A stretch of 64,000 bases of DNA from Kuafuiihalomonas sp039024635. Lineage in GTDB: Bacteria; Myxococcota; Kuafuiibacteriia; Kuafuiibacteriales; Kuafuiibacteriaceae. This document shows, one piece after another, positions 1-8,801 of the stretch (positions are counted from its first letter, which is position 1; each line of letters begins with the position of its first letter). A program made the translations under genes and the position numbers. The notes beneath the pieces are model-generated. The model did not search any database, was not told the DNA's origin, and was given only the letters and a program-made list of their open reading frames with translations. The DNA is taken from contig JBCCQA010000026.1 in assembly GCA_039024635.1 (NCBI GenBank), positions 14,120 through 78,119 on the forward strand, read 5' to 3'.

Positions 1-466
1 TCCGGACCTCCCGAGGCGTTCGCAGAGCCCGCGCATGGTAGCGATCGCCGAAAACCGCGCCTGAGCGATCCCAAAGCCGATTGAGCGCCTTGGCCATTCG
101 GATCTTCAAACCCTGCATGCCCCGTGAAAGGGCCCACCGATCTTTGGCTTCCACGATGAGATGGAGGTGATTCGACATCACGGACCAGTGTACGACCCGC
201 ATCCCGAGTCGGTCCCGGGCCGTCTGCAGGGCGCCTCTCACGACGGAATAGACCCTCTTCCGGCGAAGACTTGGAAGGTCTCGTCGGAGTCGCAGCGTCA
301 CATGTCGAGGTTCTCCCGAGCGCACCGCCTCTCGTCGCCCATGAGGAACGAGAGGCCGTGCTGCGGTGGGCTTACGTCCCGCATTCGGGCGGAAACCACC
401 CCGTCGTTCCCCCGTCTTCCTCGTTCGACGAAGCTCCAAGCTCAGCTGCCGCTTCCGCCGCTTCAC
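1..466 (-). CDS. REP-associated tyrosine transposase (RAYT, Y1_Tnp), partial
   Basis: Read on the minus strand from a GTG at 466, an open frame runs off the left edge of the window (at least 155 residues). After a basic N-terminus (VKRRKRQLSL) comes a segment FRPNAGRKP and then the HUH metal-binding motif in NHLHLIVEA, followed by ALSRGMQGLKIRMAKALNR and FGDRYHARALRTPREVR. This order is typical of IS200-like Y1 single-strand transposases of the RAYT type, which are usually single-copy chromosomal genes linked to REP palindromes. The catalytic tyrosine should lie just beyond the edge and cannot be seen. The gene looks intact as far as visible. No clear REP hairpins were recognised beside it. 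Confidence 0.85.
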   Translation of the reverse strand, partial: MKRRKRQLSLELRRTRKTGERRGGFRPNAGRKPTAARPLVPHGRREAVRSGEPRHVTLRLRRDLPSLRRKRVYSVVRGALQTARDRLGMRVVHWSVMSNHLHLIVEAKDRWALSRGMQGLKIRMAKALNRLWDRSGAVFGDRYHARALRTPREVR

Positions 467-637
467 ACTTTGATTAGGCAATAATTGAGTCAGATCGTCA
501 ACGGATCATGTCGGACATAGTGGTTTTCGTCGATCGAGACACTGCTCCCTGGCTCGATGGACGATGAGTGGGGTTGGGCGAAGGCCGTCCCCATGACGTC
601 GTAACTAGGTCAGGTACGAGTCACTGGCGTCCCAGTC

Positions 638-997
638 TCAGTTGTCCTCTTCGGCTTCGGTTTCGTCTTGGAGGCGGTCGGCGTAGAGCCAGGCGTGGAT
701 GGTGGCCGCCACGACGAATACGACGAAGGCGAAGGTCGAGATCAGGATCTCGGCGTCGCCTTCAACGAGTCCGCTCAGGCGAAGAGCCAAGGCGAAGACG
801 ATCGCGCCGGCGGACGCGGCGAGCATGTTTCGGCCGGCTACGACGTTCGCAGGGTACCACACTCGGTCACTGCTCAGAGCGCTCGGCGTGCGCAGGCCGT
901 AGAAGCTGTTTCTGGGCACCTTCCTCAGGACCAGGGGTACGCTGAGCCCCATCACGAAGAGGGATGATCCGATGAAGGTCAGAAGCCCCGCATCCAT
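638..997 (-). CDS. SdpI-family small membrane protein
   Basis: 119 residues, starting at the ATG whose product begins MDAGLLTFIGSS; a longer reading frame upstream to 1132 has no matching family sequence. Three hydrophobic segments are visible (about residues 3-23, 58-75 and 88-108). Between the first and second lies PRNSFYGLRTPSALSSDRVWYPANVVAGR, which is the signature region of the SdpI/YhfL family. Members include the Bacillus immunity protein against the SdpC toxin, but most homologues have no known function. No toxin gene is adjacent, so a toxin-immunity role is not supported here. The acidic tail (ETEAEEDN) is probably cytoplasmic or periplasmic and unstructured. Confidence 0.75.
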   Translation of the reverse strand: MDAGLLTFIGSSLFVMGLSVPLVLRKVPRNSFYGLRTPSALSSDRVWYPANVVAGRNMLAASAGAIVFALALRLSGLVEGDAEILISTFAFVVFVVAATIHAWLYADRLQDETEAEEDN

Positions 998-1153
998 TCT
1001 TCGACCGGAGGGCCAGGACCAAACCCCGGCCTTCAGCTGGAGGCTAGTACATGGGCCTCCCACCCGTCGAATCATCCATGACCTCAGGGGTCCCCGCGAG
1101 GTCCAATCGCTGTCTGCTTGGTTTCGTATCATTCGACGTGGAAGCGTTCTCGC

Positions 1154-2591
1154 GTGACGGCCTTGATGCTGGGTCTGCTCCTCTCGTCCGCTGCTGACTG
1201 TACGTCCACATGTCGGCGGCTTCCCGTCGATGCCGAGCTCGATTGTCTTCAGAACTGCCGACGGAGTTCCGTTGGGTCCCAGAATACGGAGCCAGGGAGA
1301 GATTCCAGCTCAGACGGGCCAAGCTGCTCGGATCGGTGTCGTGGACGAGAGGACCAGCTGACCCTGGCTGCCCCCTTTGGCTTCCACGACATGACCGAGA
1401 CTACGCCCCAGTCTGGTGTTCAGGGTGGGCGTTTGTTCTTCGAGAGCGCTTCGCTAGAGGACGGTTCGAAGAGCGGCTTCGGTGTCCATCTGGCGGCTGG
1501 GGGGCTCGCGGCGACCAGCGACATTCCAGGCGGGAACGCCCTCTGGGAGCTGACCGCCGCCGTGATCGCTGGGTGTTCTGGAGAGGGCGCCCGCCTGCCT
1601 GAGAGAAGCCCGTCCGAGGTCGGCGGGGATGCAGGCTCTGAAGTGCGGTCAGACATGGGGCCATCCTTCTCCGACCTGGGATCAGGCCCCGAGATCGTGG
1701 TCGAGCCGAGCTTCATCGACTTCGGCCAAGTGGGGCCGGACTGTCCGGTGCCTCGGTCGGTCACCGTGACGAACCTGGGGCCTGAAGCCCTCGACGTTCG
1801 TCTCTTGGTTGATGGCCCGGGCTTCGAGGCCGAGGGTACGGGCCTTCGGATTCCCGGGTTCGAGTCTCGGGACTTCTTTGCCCGCTTCACGGCGGCGGCG
1901 CCAGCGACCTGGGAGGCCTCGGCGCTGGTCGAAGCCATCGGGCGGCATGTGGCTCGACGTCGCGCGAAGCGACTGGCCTTCGGTGCCCAGGCTCGTTTCC
2001 AACTCGGACTTCGCGGCGGAGGCGACGGCTCAGATGGAGGGACCGACAGACGACGGACTCCTGGACCGGCTGGCCCGAGACCTCGATAGTGACCTGCTGC
2101 CCCAGGCCGAGAACACCGACCTCGAAGTCGTCCTTTACAGCCACGCTGCGGACGACAGTCAGCTCTCGGTGGATCGGGTCCTGGAGGCCCTGGCTGCTCG
2201 AAAGGGCTTTCGCAGCACTCGCTTCTGTCGCGTGATGACGTTCTCCGGTGAACGGGAGGGCTGTCTGAATGCATCGCCTGTCGAGCTCGCCCGTCGGAGC
2301 GGCGGCCACGAGGCCAGCATCTGCTTTCAAGATTGGTCCCGAAACCTGGAGTACCGGGTCCAGGGAACGCCGGGTCGGAGAAGCCGCTTCTTCCTCTCTC
2401 GTCATCCAGTGGTAGGCAGCCTACAGGTGGAGGTCGACGGCCAGCCGTTGGTCAAGGTCGAGCCCAACGGACAGGTCAACTGGACCTACGACGCCAGCAT
2501 CCAGAGCCTGTTCTTCTCGATCCTGCGCACGCCCCAGGCTGGGCAGCCCGTCACGGCGCACTATGATGTCGCGAACTGCCGAGACGACTAA
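1154..2591 (+). pseudogene. decayed secreted protein with ASH/choice-of-anchor-D and VWA-like parts
   Basis: No single frame covers this stretch. From a GTG at 1154 one frame runs to 2089: a hydrophobic N-terminus, a low-complexity part, then an Ig-like ASH segment (about 1690-1925: IVVEPSFIDFGQVG, PRSVTVTNLGPEALDVRL). A second frame carries the continuation from about 1970 to 2591: DLEVVLYSHAADDSQLS, ALAARKGF, GGHEASICFQDW, RFFLSRHPVVGSLQVEVDG, WTYD. Together these match the order of large myxobacterial secreted proteins with an ASH domain followed by a VWA-like domain, but the VWA N-terminal half with the metal-binding DxSxS motif is missing. I infer at least one frameshift near 1970-2010 and an internal deletion. 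The alternative is two separate small genes. Confidence 0.5.
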
Positions 2592-2605
2592 GCCCCCTGG
2601 CTACT

Positions 2606-5600
2606 TCAGTTGCCGCTGGGGGCTTGGCCGGGGGGAACGACGATCACGACATCCCGGGTCGATAGCTGGGCGACGTCGTCGCCCACGACGTCGATGAATG
2701 CGCGGAAGACCTGAAAGTTCTGGGAAGCAGGCACGCAAGGCTGGCCGTTGGGGGCGATGTTGGCGGCGACGACCTCGAACTCGAGGGTCGCGCCGGGAAC
2801 GACCCGTTCGAAGGTGTCGAGCCCGACGGTCAGAGTGCTGCCGTTGACTGCCACCGGGGCGGGCGCACAGCCATTGGGGGCGGTGCCCAACACCGGCGTC
2901 ACGCGCTGAACGAAGCAGGATGTGTCGATGGAGGGGAGCTCGTTTGGGTCGGGTCGAACTCGGGTCGTAATCTCGAGCTCCGAGAAGTTTGCCAGAGCCT
3001 CGATGCCCGTGACCAACGCCTGGTCGATGCCGGAGCCGTTGTCGCTGATCTCGAAGCTGAGTGGACAGTTTCCATTGGCATCCACCGGGACGCCCGAACC
3101 GCCGAGCCCGGTGCAGCACTCGTTGGCGGCGCAGCCGAGGGGGCGTGCGCTTCCGAACTCGTCCCACGCGCAAGCCGGCACCTGGGCCCCGGTGGTCCGA
3201 GCGATTCCATAGGGCACCCGAAGCTCTTCGTCTTCGACTCGGGTGAAGCAGTCGTCCTCGCAGCTGACCAGGTTACTGCTCGTGGTGGCGGTCGATCGCA
3301 GGACCCAAGGGGTCGCGTTGAAGCGCCGGTCGCCTTCATCGGTGCTGCGGCACAGGAGGTTTGAAGGCGCGTAGTCGTCGCCGTCGACTGTGACGTCCAA
3401 GAAGTAGTGGCCTGCGCTCACCGCACCGCTGCCGTTGAAGTCCGTATCGTTGAAGGCAGAGACCGCGACGTAAAAGGGTCCGACGCCGCTCAAGACGAGG
3501 GACAGGCTGCTGTCCGGATCGTTGGGGCCACGGTCGTCGTTCATGCCGAGCTGGTTCCCCACGCCGTCGTAGATGCCGACCATCGGGTCCAGCGCCGAGC
3601 CCGAATCGAAGGCGGTCGCCGTCACCTGGACCGTTGAGCCCGCGCCTACACCGACCAGCTCGAACCAGTCTGGATCCGTACCCTGTGGGCCTTCGATCTC
3701 AGCCAGGGTGGGCTGGTCGAGGCCCTGGCACCAGTCGCCGAAGCGATCGCGAAACCTGCTTTCACTCCAGGGTCGAGGCTGATTCTGTCCCGTGATGGTG
3801 AGGACTCGGAGGCTCTCGTCGAGCAAGGACTGCCGGACAGACTGGGCCGAAGTCGCGCTGATGCTGGAAGGATAGTCGGCCGCCACGTGGGAAGGGGCAT
3901 CAGATACGTGGACGATGATGGGAAGCGCGTCCCTCCTCAGACCTACGCCGCCACCGGTCCCGTCAGCCACGCCAAAGACGAGGTTTTGGATCGGGTTGAA
4001 CGCCGGAACCGAGCCGCCACTCCAGGTCACGCCGCCTCCGGTGGCAATTTGGCCCAGCGCCTCCAAGCCCGACTCTCGAGTGTCCTGTCCGTTCTTGGTG
4101 GCGAGGCCGTTGAGCGCGGTCTGGACATTGGCGGTGTTGGTCGTCACCCGCTGCTCCAGTGAGAAGGGTTCGTCGGCATCGGTCGAAGACCCGTAGGGCG
4201 CGATCGGGAAGTCCTGGAAGGTCGAGACCGAGAAACCGGGGTTCGGAATGACGGCCTGCACCCCAGGAACGATGATGCTGGAGAGCGAGTTGCGCAGGTT
4301 GGTGATCTCGCCGCCCATCGAGCCGGTGGTGTCCACGTTGAGGACGATATCGGCGTCGTCGAGCTCGGTGTCGTCGAAGACGAGGACATCGGAGTCCTGG
4401 GCTCCGCTGGCCGGAAGGACGAAGTAGAAGGCGTCGATTCCGCTCCCTGCATCGCAGGGGTCGCTGCCCACGCCACGCTCGGCCGTGTCCTGGAAGCTGT
4501 CGCCGTCGCTGTCGACGAGTAGCCGATCCGAACCGGCCGGGCAGCCGGGCTCTTCTTCGTCCAGAAGTCCGTCGTCGTCCGAGTCGGCGTCTCGGTAGTC
4601 GGCCACGCTGTCGCCGTCGGTGTCCGCGGGCGGAGTGGAGAGGTCGCCGTCTCCGGCTTCGAGCAGGTCGGAGAAGCCGTCCCCGTCGGCGTCTAGCTGC
4701 AGGCGGTCCGGCACGCCGTTCTGATCGCTGTCGGCCCTGCCCTCCTCCAGATCCGAGATCGTGTCGCCGTCGGAGTCTGGGTCCAGGTAGTCGGGGACAC
4801 CGTCAGCGTCGCTCTGGAAGGGCGCCGTGAGCAGGTCTTCGTCGCCTGCTTCTTCTCGGTCTAGAAGGCCGTCGGCGTCCGAATCCAGGTCCACGAAGTC
4901 GAAGAGGCCGTCGCCGTCGCTGTCGTTCAGGCCTTCGACCGCGTCGAGGATGAAGTCGGCGTCCGAGTCCACGTCAAGAAAGTCGGGAAGGCCGTCGGCG
5001 TCGATGTCCCGGGGGGCCTGCTCCACGTCCGTGACCCCCGACTCCAGCTCGTCGTCGATCCCGTCCCCATCGGCGTCCAGGTCCAAGAAGTTGGGCTGGC
5101 TGTCGCCATCTTCGTCGAGGCTGCTCTCGAATAGGTCGCCGATCCCGTCGCCGTCTGCGTCCGTGTCTCGCCAGTTGCCTACGCCATCGCCATCGAAGTC
5201 GTCGACGCCTTCGTCGGCGTCGAGGACTGTGTCCCCGTCCGTGTCGACGTCCAAGAAGGCCGGCTGATCGTCCAGATCCACGTCGTCGACGCCCTCCACG
5301 CTGTCGAGGATGCCGTCGCTATCGCTATCGAGATCCAGAAAGGCGGGTATCAGGTCCAGGTCAGGGTCGGCTTCACCTTCGACCGAATCGTCGATTCCGT
5401 CGCCGTCGCTGTCTGCGTCCAGGTAGTTGGGCACCAGATCGCCGTCTGGGTCGTCCATGCCCTCGACGCGGTCCTCCACTCCGTCGCCGTCGCTGTCCAC
5501 GTCTCGGAAGTTCGGGAAGCCATCGGCGTCGAAGTCATCAGCGGTTTCGACCGAATCCGGGATGCCGTCTCCATCCGAGTCCAGATCTCGGTAGTCGGGT

Positions 5601-6040
5601 ACCCGGTCTCGATCCGTGTCGACAGGCGGGGTTGTGAGGCGCTCGTCTCCGGCCTCCACGATGTCGGGCAGGCCGTCCTGGTCCGAGTCCAGATCCAGTT
5701 CGTCGGTCGTTCCGTCGCCGTCGGTGTCGATGGTGCCTCGGCCTTCGTGGACGTCACTTATCCGGTCGCCGTCGCTGTCCGGGATGTCGACCTCACCGAA
5801 GTCCATGCCGACGTCCGCGACGCCCGCGTCGGGACCCAGGTCTCCCGGAGTCACACCTCCGTCCGGCCGCGGAGGGTCACCGCCGTCGACCCCTGCGTCG
5901 GGGCCTTCGGAGGGTGGGGGCCAACCAAGGTCGAGTTCGAGACCGATTCGGCGTGGCTCGGAGGGAACCGGGTCTTCGCCGTCGCCACACGCCGTCAGAA
6001 GCAGGCCGAGAACGAAGCGGTGGTGCGGACGGACCTTCAC
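2606..6040 (-). CDS. giant surface lipoprotein with thrombospondin-3-type calcium repeats and VWA-like domain
   Basis: 1144 residues. An N-terminal signal ends in the lipobox LTAC (Cys18), so the protein should be lipid-anchored. Residues 20-85 are a Pro/Gly/Asp-rich stalk. Residues 85-520 hold many DSDGDGxxD units spaced by about 20-35 residues, the thrombospondin type 3 calcium-binding pattern. From about 545 a VWA-like domain begins (IVLNVDTTGSMGGEI, a MIDAS DxTGSM motif), followed by HVSDAPSH, then a pre-peptidase-like beta domain near 750-850 (GAGSTVQVTATAFDSG) and a Cys-rich C-terminal part. It is probably a rigid calcium-stabilised adhesin or surface scaffold; that role is inference. 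It is convergent with the decayed gene at 1154-2591. Confidence 0.85.
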   Translation of the reverse strand: MKVRPHHRFVLGLLLTACGDGEDPVPSEPRRIGLELDLGWPPPSEGPDAGVDGGDPPRPDGGVTPGDLGPDAGVADVGMDFGEVDIPDSDGDRISDVHEGRGTIDTDGDGTTDELDLDSDQDGLPDIVEAGDERLTTPPVDTDRDRVPDYRDLDSDGDGIPDSVETADDFDADGFPNFRDVDSDGDGVEDRVEGMDDPDGDLVPNYLDADSDGDGIDDSVEGEADPDLDLIPAFLDLDSDSDGILDSVEGVDDVDLDDQPAFLDVDTDGDTVLDADEGVDDFDGDGVGNWRDTDADGDGIGDLFESSLDEDGDSQPNFLDLDADGDGIDDELESGVTDVEQAPRDIDADGLPDFLDVDSDADFILDAVEGLNDSDGDGLFDFVDLDSDADGLLDREEAGDEDLLTAPFQSDADGVPDYLDPDSDGDTISDLEEGRADSDQNGVPDRLQLDADGDGFSDLLEAGDGDLSTPPADTDGDSVADYRDADSDDDGLLDEEEPGCPAGSDRLLVDSDGDSFQDTAERGVGSDPCDAGSGIDAFYFVLPASGAQDSDVLVFDDTELDDADIVLNVDTTGSMGGEITNLRNSLSSIIVPGVQAVIPNPGFSVSTFQDFPIAPYGSSTDADEPFSLEQRVTTNTANVQTALNGLATKNGQDTRESGLEALGQIATGGGVTWSGGSVPAFNPIQNLVFGVADGTGGGVGLRRDALPIIVHVSDAPSHVAADYPSSISATSAQSVRQSLLDESLRVLTITGQNQPRPWSESRFRDRFGDWCQGLDQPTLAEIEGPQGTDPDWFELVGVGAGSTVQVTATAFDSGSALDPMVGIYDGVGNQLGMNDDRGPNDPDSSLSLVLSGVGPFYVAVSAFNDTDFNGSGAVSAGHYFLDVTVDGDDYAPSNLLCRSTDEGDRRFNATPWVLRSTATTSSNLVSCEDDCFTRVEDEELRVPYGIARTTGAQVPACAWDEFGSARPLGCAANECCTGLGGSGVPVDANGNCPLSFEISDNGSGIDQALVTGIEALANFSELEITTRVRPDPNELPSIDTSCFVQRVTPVLGTAPNGCAPAPVAVNGSTLTVGLDTFERVVPGATLEFEVVAANIAPNGQPCVPASQNFQVFRAFIDVVGDDVAQLSTRDVVIVVPPGQAPSGN
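4483..5788 (-). repeat. tandem thrombospondin-3-like calcium-binding repeats within the coding sequence
   Basis: Degenerate tandem repeats in the lipoprotein gene, encoding DSDGDGIxDxxE and DxDxDGxxDxxD units. The matching DNA word on the plus strand, gtcgccgtcgctgtc and variants, recurs throughout. The degeneracy at both DNA and protein level suggests an old expansion and not recent slippage. Confidence 0.8.
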
Positions 6041-6111
6041 GCAGGTCCAAATCGGACGGGGAATTCAGCTCAGCAGCAGATGTTCGACCCTGAAACGGAC
6101 GATTCCGGGAA

Positions 6112-6417
6112 TTAGAAGAAGCGCGGGGTACCCGACACCGGCGCCTGAGGGCGATCGAGAGGGTCGCGCATGGGCTCCCCGTACTTCTCCTTCAGCTCGT
6201 CCGGAGTGCTGGCCATGATCTCTTTGACGTCCTTGTCGAAGCGTACCCGGCTCGCGGCGATCTCTCGGAGAGCCACAACGGGGGCCTTGTTCTTGGCGTT
6301 GTCGACCAGCGGTGTCGCCCCCTTGAGCAGCTGGCGCGTGCGCTTCGTCGCCAGGAGAACCAGGGCGAAGCGGTTATGGACGTTCTCGAGGCAGTCTTCG
6401 ACGGTAACCCGGGCCAT
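6112..6417 (-). CDS. rpoZ: DNA-directed RNA polymerase subunit omega
   Basis: 101 residues starting MARVTVEDCLENV. The pattern RVTVEDCLE..NRFALVLLATKRTRQL and PVVALREIAASRVRF is diagnostic of RpoZ, which helps assemble and stabilise beta-prime in RNA polymerase. The frame is open upstream, but the family start is at this Met. The tail beyond residue 65 (KDVKEIMASTPDELKEKYGEP) is charged and longer than in many omega subunits, as often in delta-group bacteria. It lies 25 nt downstream of pyruvate kinase on the same strand, so the two may share a transcript. Confidence 0.95.
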   Translation of the reverse strand: MARVTVEDCLENVHNRFALVLLATKRTRQLLKGATPLVDNAKNKAPVVALREIAASRVRFDKDVKEIMASTPDELKEKYGEPMRDPLDRPQAPVSGTPRFF

Positions 6418-6442
6418 GAGCTGGGGTCGGTAGCACGCCGCT

Positions 6443-7900
6443 TCAGCGGCTGCCAGCAGATCCGCCCGACACCCGGTGGAGCCGGACCGTGTTGGTTCGG
6501 CCGGAAGCACCCATCGGAGAGCCGAAGACCAGCACCAGCCGATCGCCGGCCTCGGCCAAACCCCGACCCGTGACCCGGTCCTCGACCTGGTCGACCAAGG
6601 ACTCGACGTCCTCGGCCCCGACCATCCGATCGGTGCGAACCCCCCAAGGGAGGGCCAGGCGCCGCCGGGTCCGGTTGGAGCGGCAGAAGGCCAAGATGGG
6701 CATCCGGGGCCGGCTGCGCGCGACCAGCTCCGCCGTCCGCCCTGACTCGGTGAAGCACACGATCATCTTGGCCCCGATTCGGTTGGCTGCGTCGACGGCG
6801 ATGGAGGCCGTGGTCTCGGCGAAGCTCGCGCCCTCCTTGAGAATGGGAGTCTGGAGTCGGTCCACACCCTCCAGCTCGGTCTCGCGAACGATGCGAGCCA
6901 TCATCGCGACCGAGTCGACGGGGAAGTCACCGATGGCGGTCTCGGCGCTCAGGAGCACGCCGTCGGCGCCATCGGCGATGGCGTTGGACACGTCCGAAGC
7001 CTCGGCGCGCGTCGGTCGAGGTGCCTCGATCATCGAACCCAGCATCTGGGTTGCAATGATGACCGGGACCCCGGCTCGGTTCGCGAGTCGTAGGATCTCT
7101 TTTTGAACCGAAGGAACCCGGGTCACCTCCATCTGCGCCCCCAGGTCGCCTCTTCGGATCATGACCGCGTCCGCTCGCCGAAGGATGCCGTCCAGGCGGG
7201 CGAAGGCTTCGGGGCGCTCGATCTTGGCGATGATCGGTATCTCGCGACCCATCTCGGCCATCATCTCCCGCGCGACCAGAAGGTCTCGGTCATCGCTCAC
7301 CCAGCTCAGTGCGACGTAGTCCGCCCGCTCCTCGATCGCGAGCTGAAGTAAGGGGCGGTCTTGTTCGGTGATGGGCGGTCCCGAAGTCGGGACGCCTTGG
7401 CAGTGCACGCCCGTCTTCTCGCCGACCTGGCCCCCATAGATGACCTCGGCTTCGACTTCGTTCCTTCTGATGTCGGCCACCTCGAGCTCGACCACGCCAT
7501 CCGAGAGAAGGATGGGATCACCGCGGGACATGTTCTCGTGAAAGAAGCCGAGCTGAACCGGGAGCTGTCGGGCGTCGCCACGCTGGCCCTCGTCGACTAC
7601 GAAGCGGGCGGTGTCGCCGGTCTCGAGCTGCACGCTGCCGCCCTGGAGCTGGCCTACGCGGATCTTTCGGCCTGGCAGATCGGCGATCACGGCGACCGGA
7701 CGTTGGGTCGGGCCCATGAGGCTGCGTACGTCTCGGATGCGGCGCACGTGCTCCTCGGGGCTGCCGAAGCTCATATTGATGCGAGCCGCGTCCATCCCGT
7801 TCTGCATCAGCTGGAGGGTCGCGTCGGGGCCATCGACGGCGGGACCGAGCGTACACACGATCTTGGCGCGTCGGCCTGGGCCGCGGGCAGGGGAGGACAT
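6443..7900 (-). CDS. pyk: pyruvate kinase
   Basis: 485 residues. The enzyme converts phosphoenolpyruvate and ADP to pyruvate and ATP in glycolysis. KIVCTLGP at the N-terminus, DLPGRKIRVG, the catalytic-lysine segment IIAKIERPEAF, the metal and substrate loop RRGDLGAQ, and ATQMLGSMIEAPRPTRAEASDVSNAI are all present in family order, with the C-terminal regulatory domain from about 340. The start at 7900 (MSSPARGPGRR) is preferred over the Met eight residues upstream. In the active-site loop the usual Ala before RGD is Arg (RRGDLG), and GVE after it is GAQ. This is unusual but leaves the catalytic Arg, Asp and Lys in place. Confidence 0.93.
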   Translation of the reverse strand: MSSPARGPGRRAKIVCTLGPAVDGPDATLQLMQNGMDAARINMSFGSPEEHVRRIRDVRSLMGPTQRPVAVIADLPGRKIRVGQLQGGSVQLETGDTARFVVDEGQRGDARQLPVQLGFFHENMSRGDPILLSDGVVELEVADIRRNEVEAEVIYGGQVGEKTGVHCQGVPTSGPPITEQDRPLLQLAIEERADYVALSWVSDDRDLLVAREMMAEMGREIPIIAKIERPEAFARLDGILRRADAVMIRRGDLGAQMEVTRVPSVQKEILRLANRAGVPVIIATQMLGSMIEAPRPTRAEASDVSNAIADGADGVLLSAETAIGDFPVDSVAMMARIVRETELEGVDRLQTPILKEGASFAETTASIAVDAANRIGAKMIVCFTESGRTAELVARSRPRMPILAFCRSNRTRRRLALPWGVRTDRMVGAEDVESLVDQVEDRVTGRGLAEAGDRLVLVFGSPMGASGRTNTVRLHRVSGGSAGSR

Positions 7901-7985
7901 GAGCCTCGACTGCCACAGTCCCATCCAATCGGCGAGGGGGCAGGGCGGCTAGTATCCCACCCCGGCTCTCCGCTAGCTTCCGAAC

Positions 7986-8801
7986 ATGCGCGGAGCGACG
8001 GTGTGTCTCTTGCTGCTCGGCGCCTGCGCGGGCGCTCAGGTCGCGCCCGAGTCTGAGCGCCGAGCTGAAGACTGCGAGGGGGCCAACTGCGGGCCTCTTT
8101 TGGCCCAAAGTGATGATTTGGAGGCGCGCGAGGCCAAGGCGGAAGTGAAACAGGCTGAAGCCGCCCGTCGGGAAGCGGCCTTTCGAAGTCGGCTGTTGGC
8201 CCTGCGCGAAGCCGAGGAAGCCCGCTTTCGAGCCCGGACGCAGGAAAGCCCTAATCCGGCGGCGGAGGACGAGGACGAGCAGTCGGTCACGGAGATGGCC
8301 GCCGAGTTAGCCGCTCTGGGACCCCAGGCTCGTGCCCCTCGTCCCCGCTCCCCTCCGAGACCCCCTGAAACCGAAGCCGAGACCCGGGCCGCCCCGCCAC
8401 AGAGTCCGGCTTTCGGGCCTACTCCTCGAGAGCTTCTCGAGACCAGTCTTTGTCTCCTGGCCGAAGACGAGGCCCACGCGGAGCTCGAGCTCCGTACCAG
8501 AGGGCGTCCGCGTCAGGAGCGTAGCGCTTGGGCCCTCACCCTGGTCGAGCTGCAGGCCCTGCAGGAGGACATTCTCCAGGAGCGTCGCCACCGAGGCTTG
8601 GCAGACGAAGACCCATCGTGCACATCCAAGGTGAAGGAGCTGCTTCGGACGCTCTATGGCCCGGGCGCTCAGCGCCAGGGCGCCGACGGTACGCTCCGGA
8701 GCGTCGACCGGCTCCGTCGAGAGCTTCAGGTGCGCGCGGGCCTGCCCCGGCTCGATGGCGAAGACAATGAGCGACCCCGCCCCCCAGCCAGAGTCCCCTG
8801 A
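7986..8801 (+). CDS. lipoprotein of unknown function with coiled coil
   Basis: 271 residues. The signal peptide ends in the lipobox LGAC (Cys14). Residues 45-85 are a charged Ala/Glu/Arg-rich stretch with heptad character (likely coiled coil). Residues 90-150 are a Pro/Glu-rich linker. The C-terminal half (TPRELLETSLCLLAEDEAHAELEL onward) looks helical. I recognise no family. It is the first gene of a plus-strand operon: its end overlaps the start of the GT2 gene by about 35 nt. An envelope role alongside glycan synthesis is inferred from position only. Confidence 0.75.
   Translation: MRGATVCLLLLGACAGAQVAPESERRAEDCEGANCGPLLAQSDDLEAREAKAEVKQAEAARREAAFRSRLLALREAEEARFRARTQESPNPAAEDEDEQSVTEMAAELAALGPQARAPRPRSPPRPPETEAETRAAPPQSPAFGPTPRELLETSLCLLAEDEAHAELELRTRGRPRQERSAWALTLVELQALQEDILQERRHRGLADEDPSCTSKVKELLRTLYGPGAQRQGADGTLRSVDRLRRELQVRAGLPRLDGEDNERPRPPARVP

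Noticed and set aside
1420..2274. Long minus-strand frame opposite the decayed gene
   Set aside because: Arg/Pro-rich with no family motifs, typical of an antisense frame in GC-rich DNA.
4827..5267. Ser/Pro-rich frame on the plus strand
   Set aside because: It is the antisense of the calcium-repeat region; its regular composition follows from the repeats.
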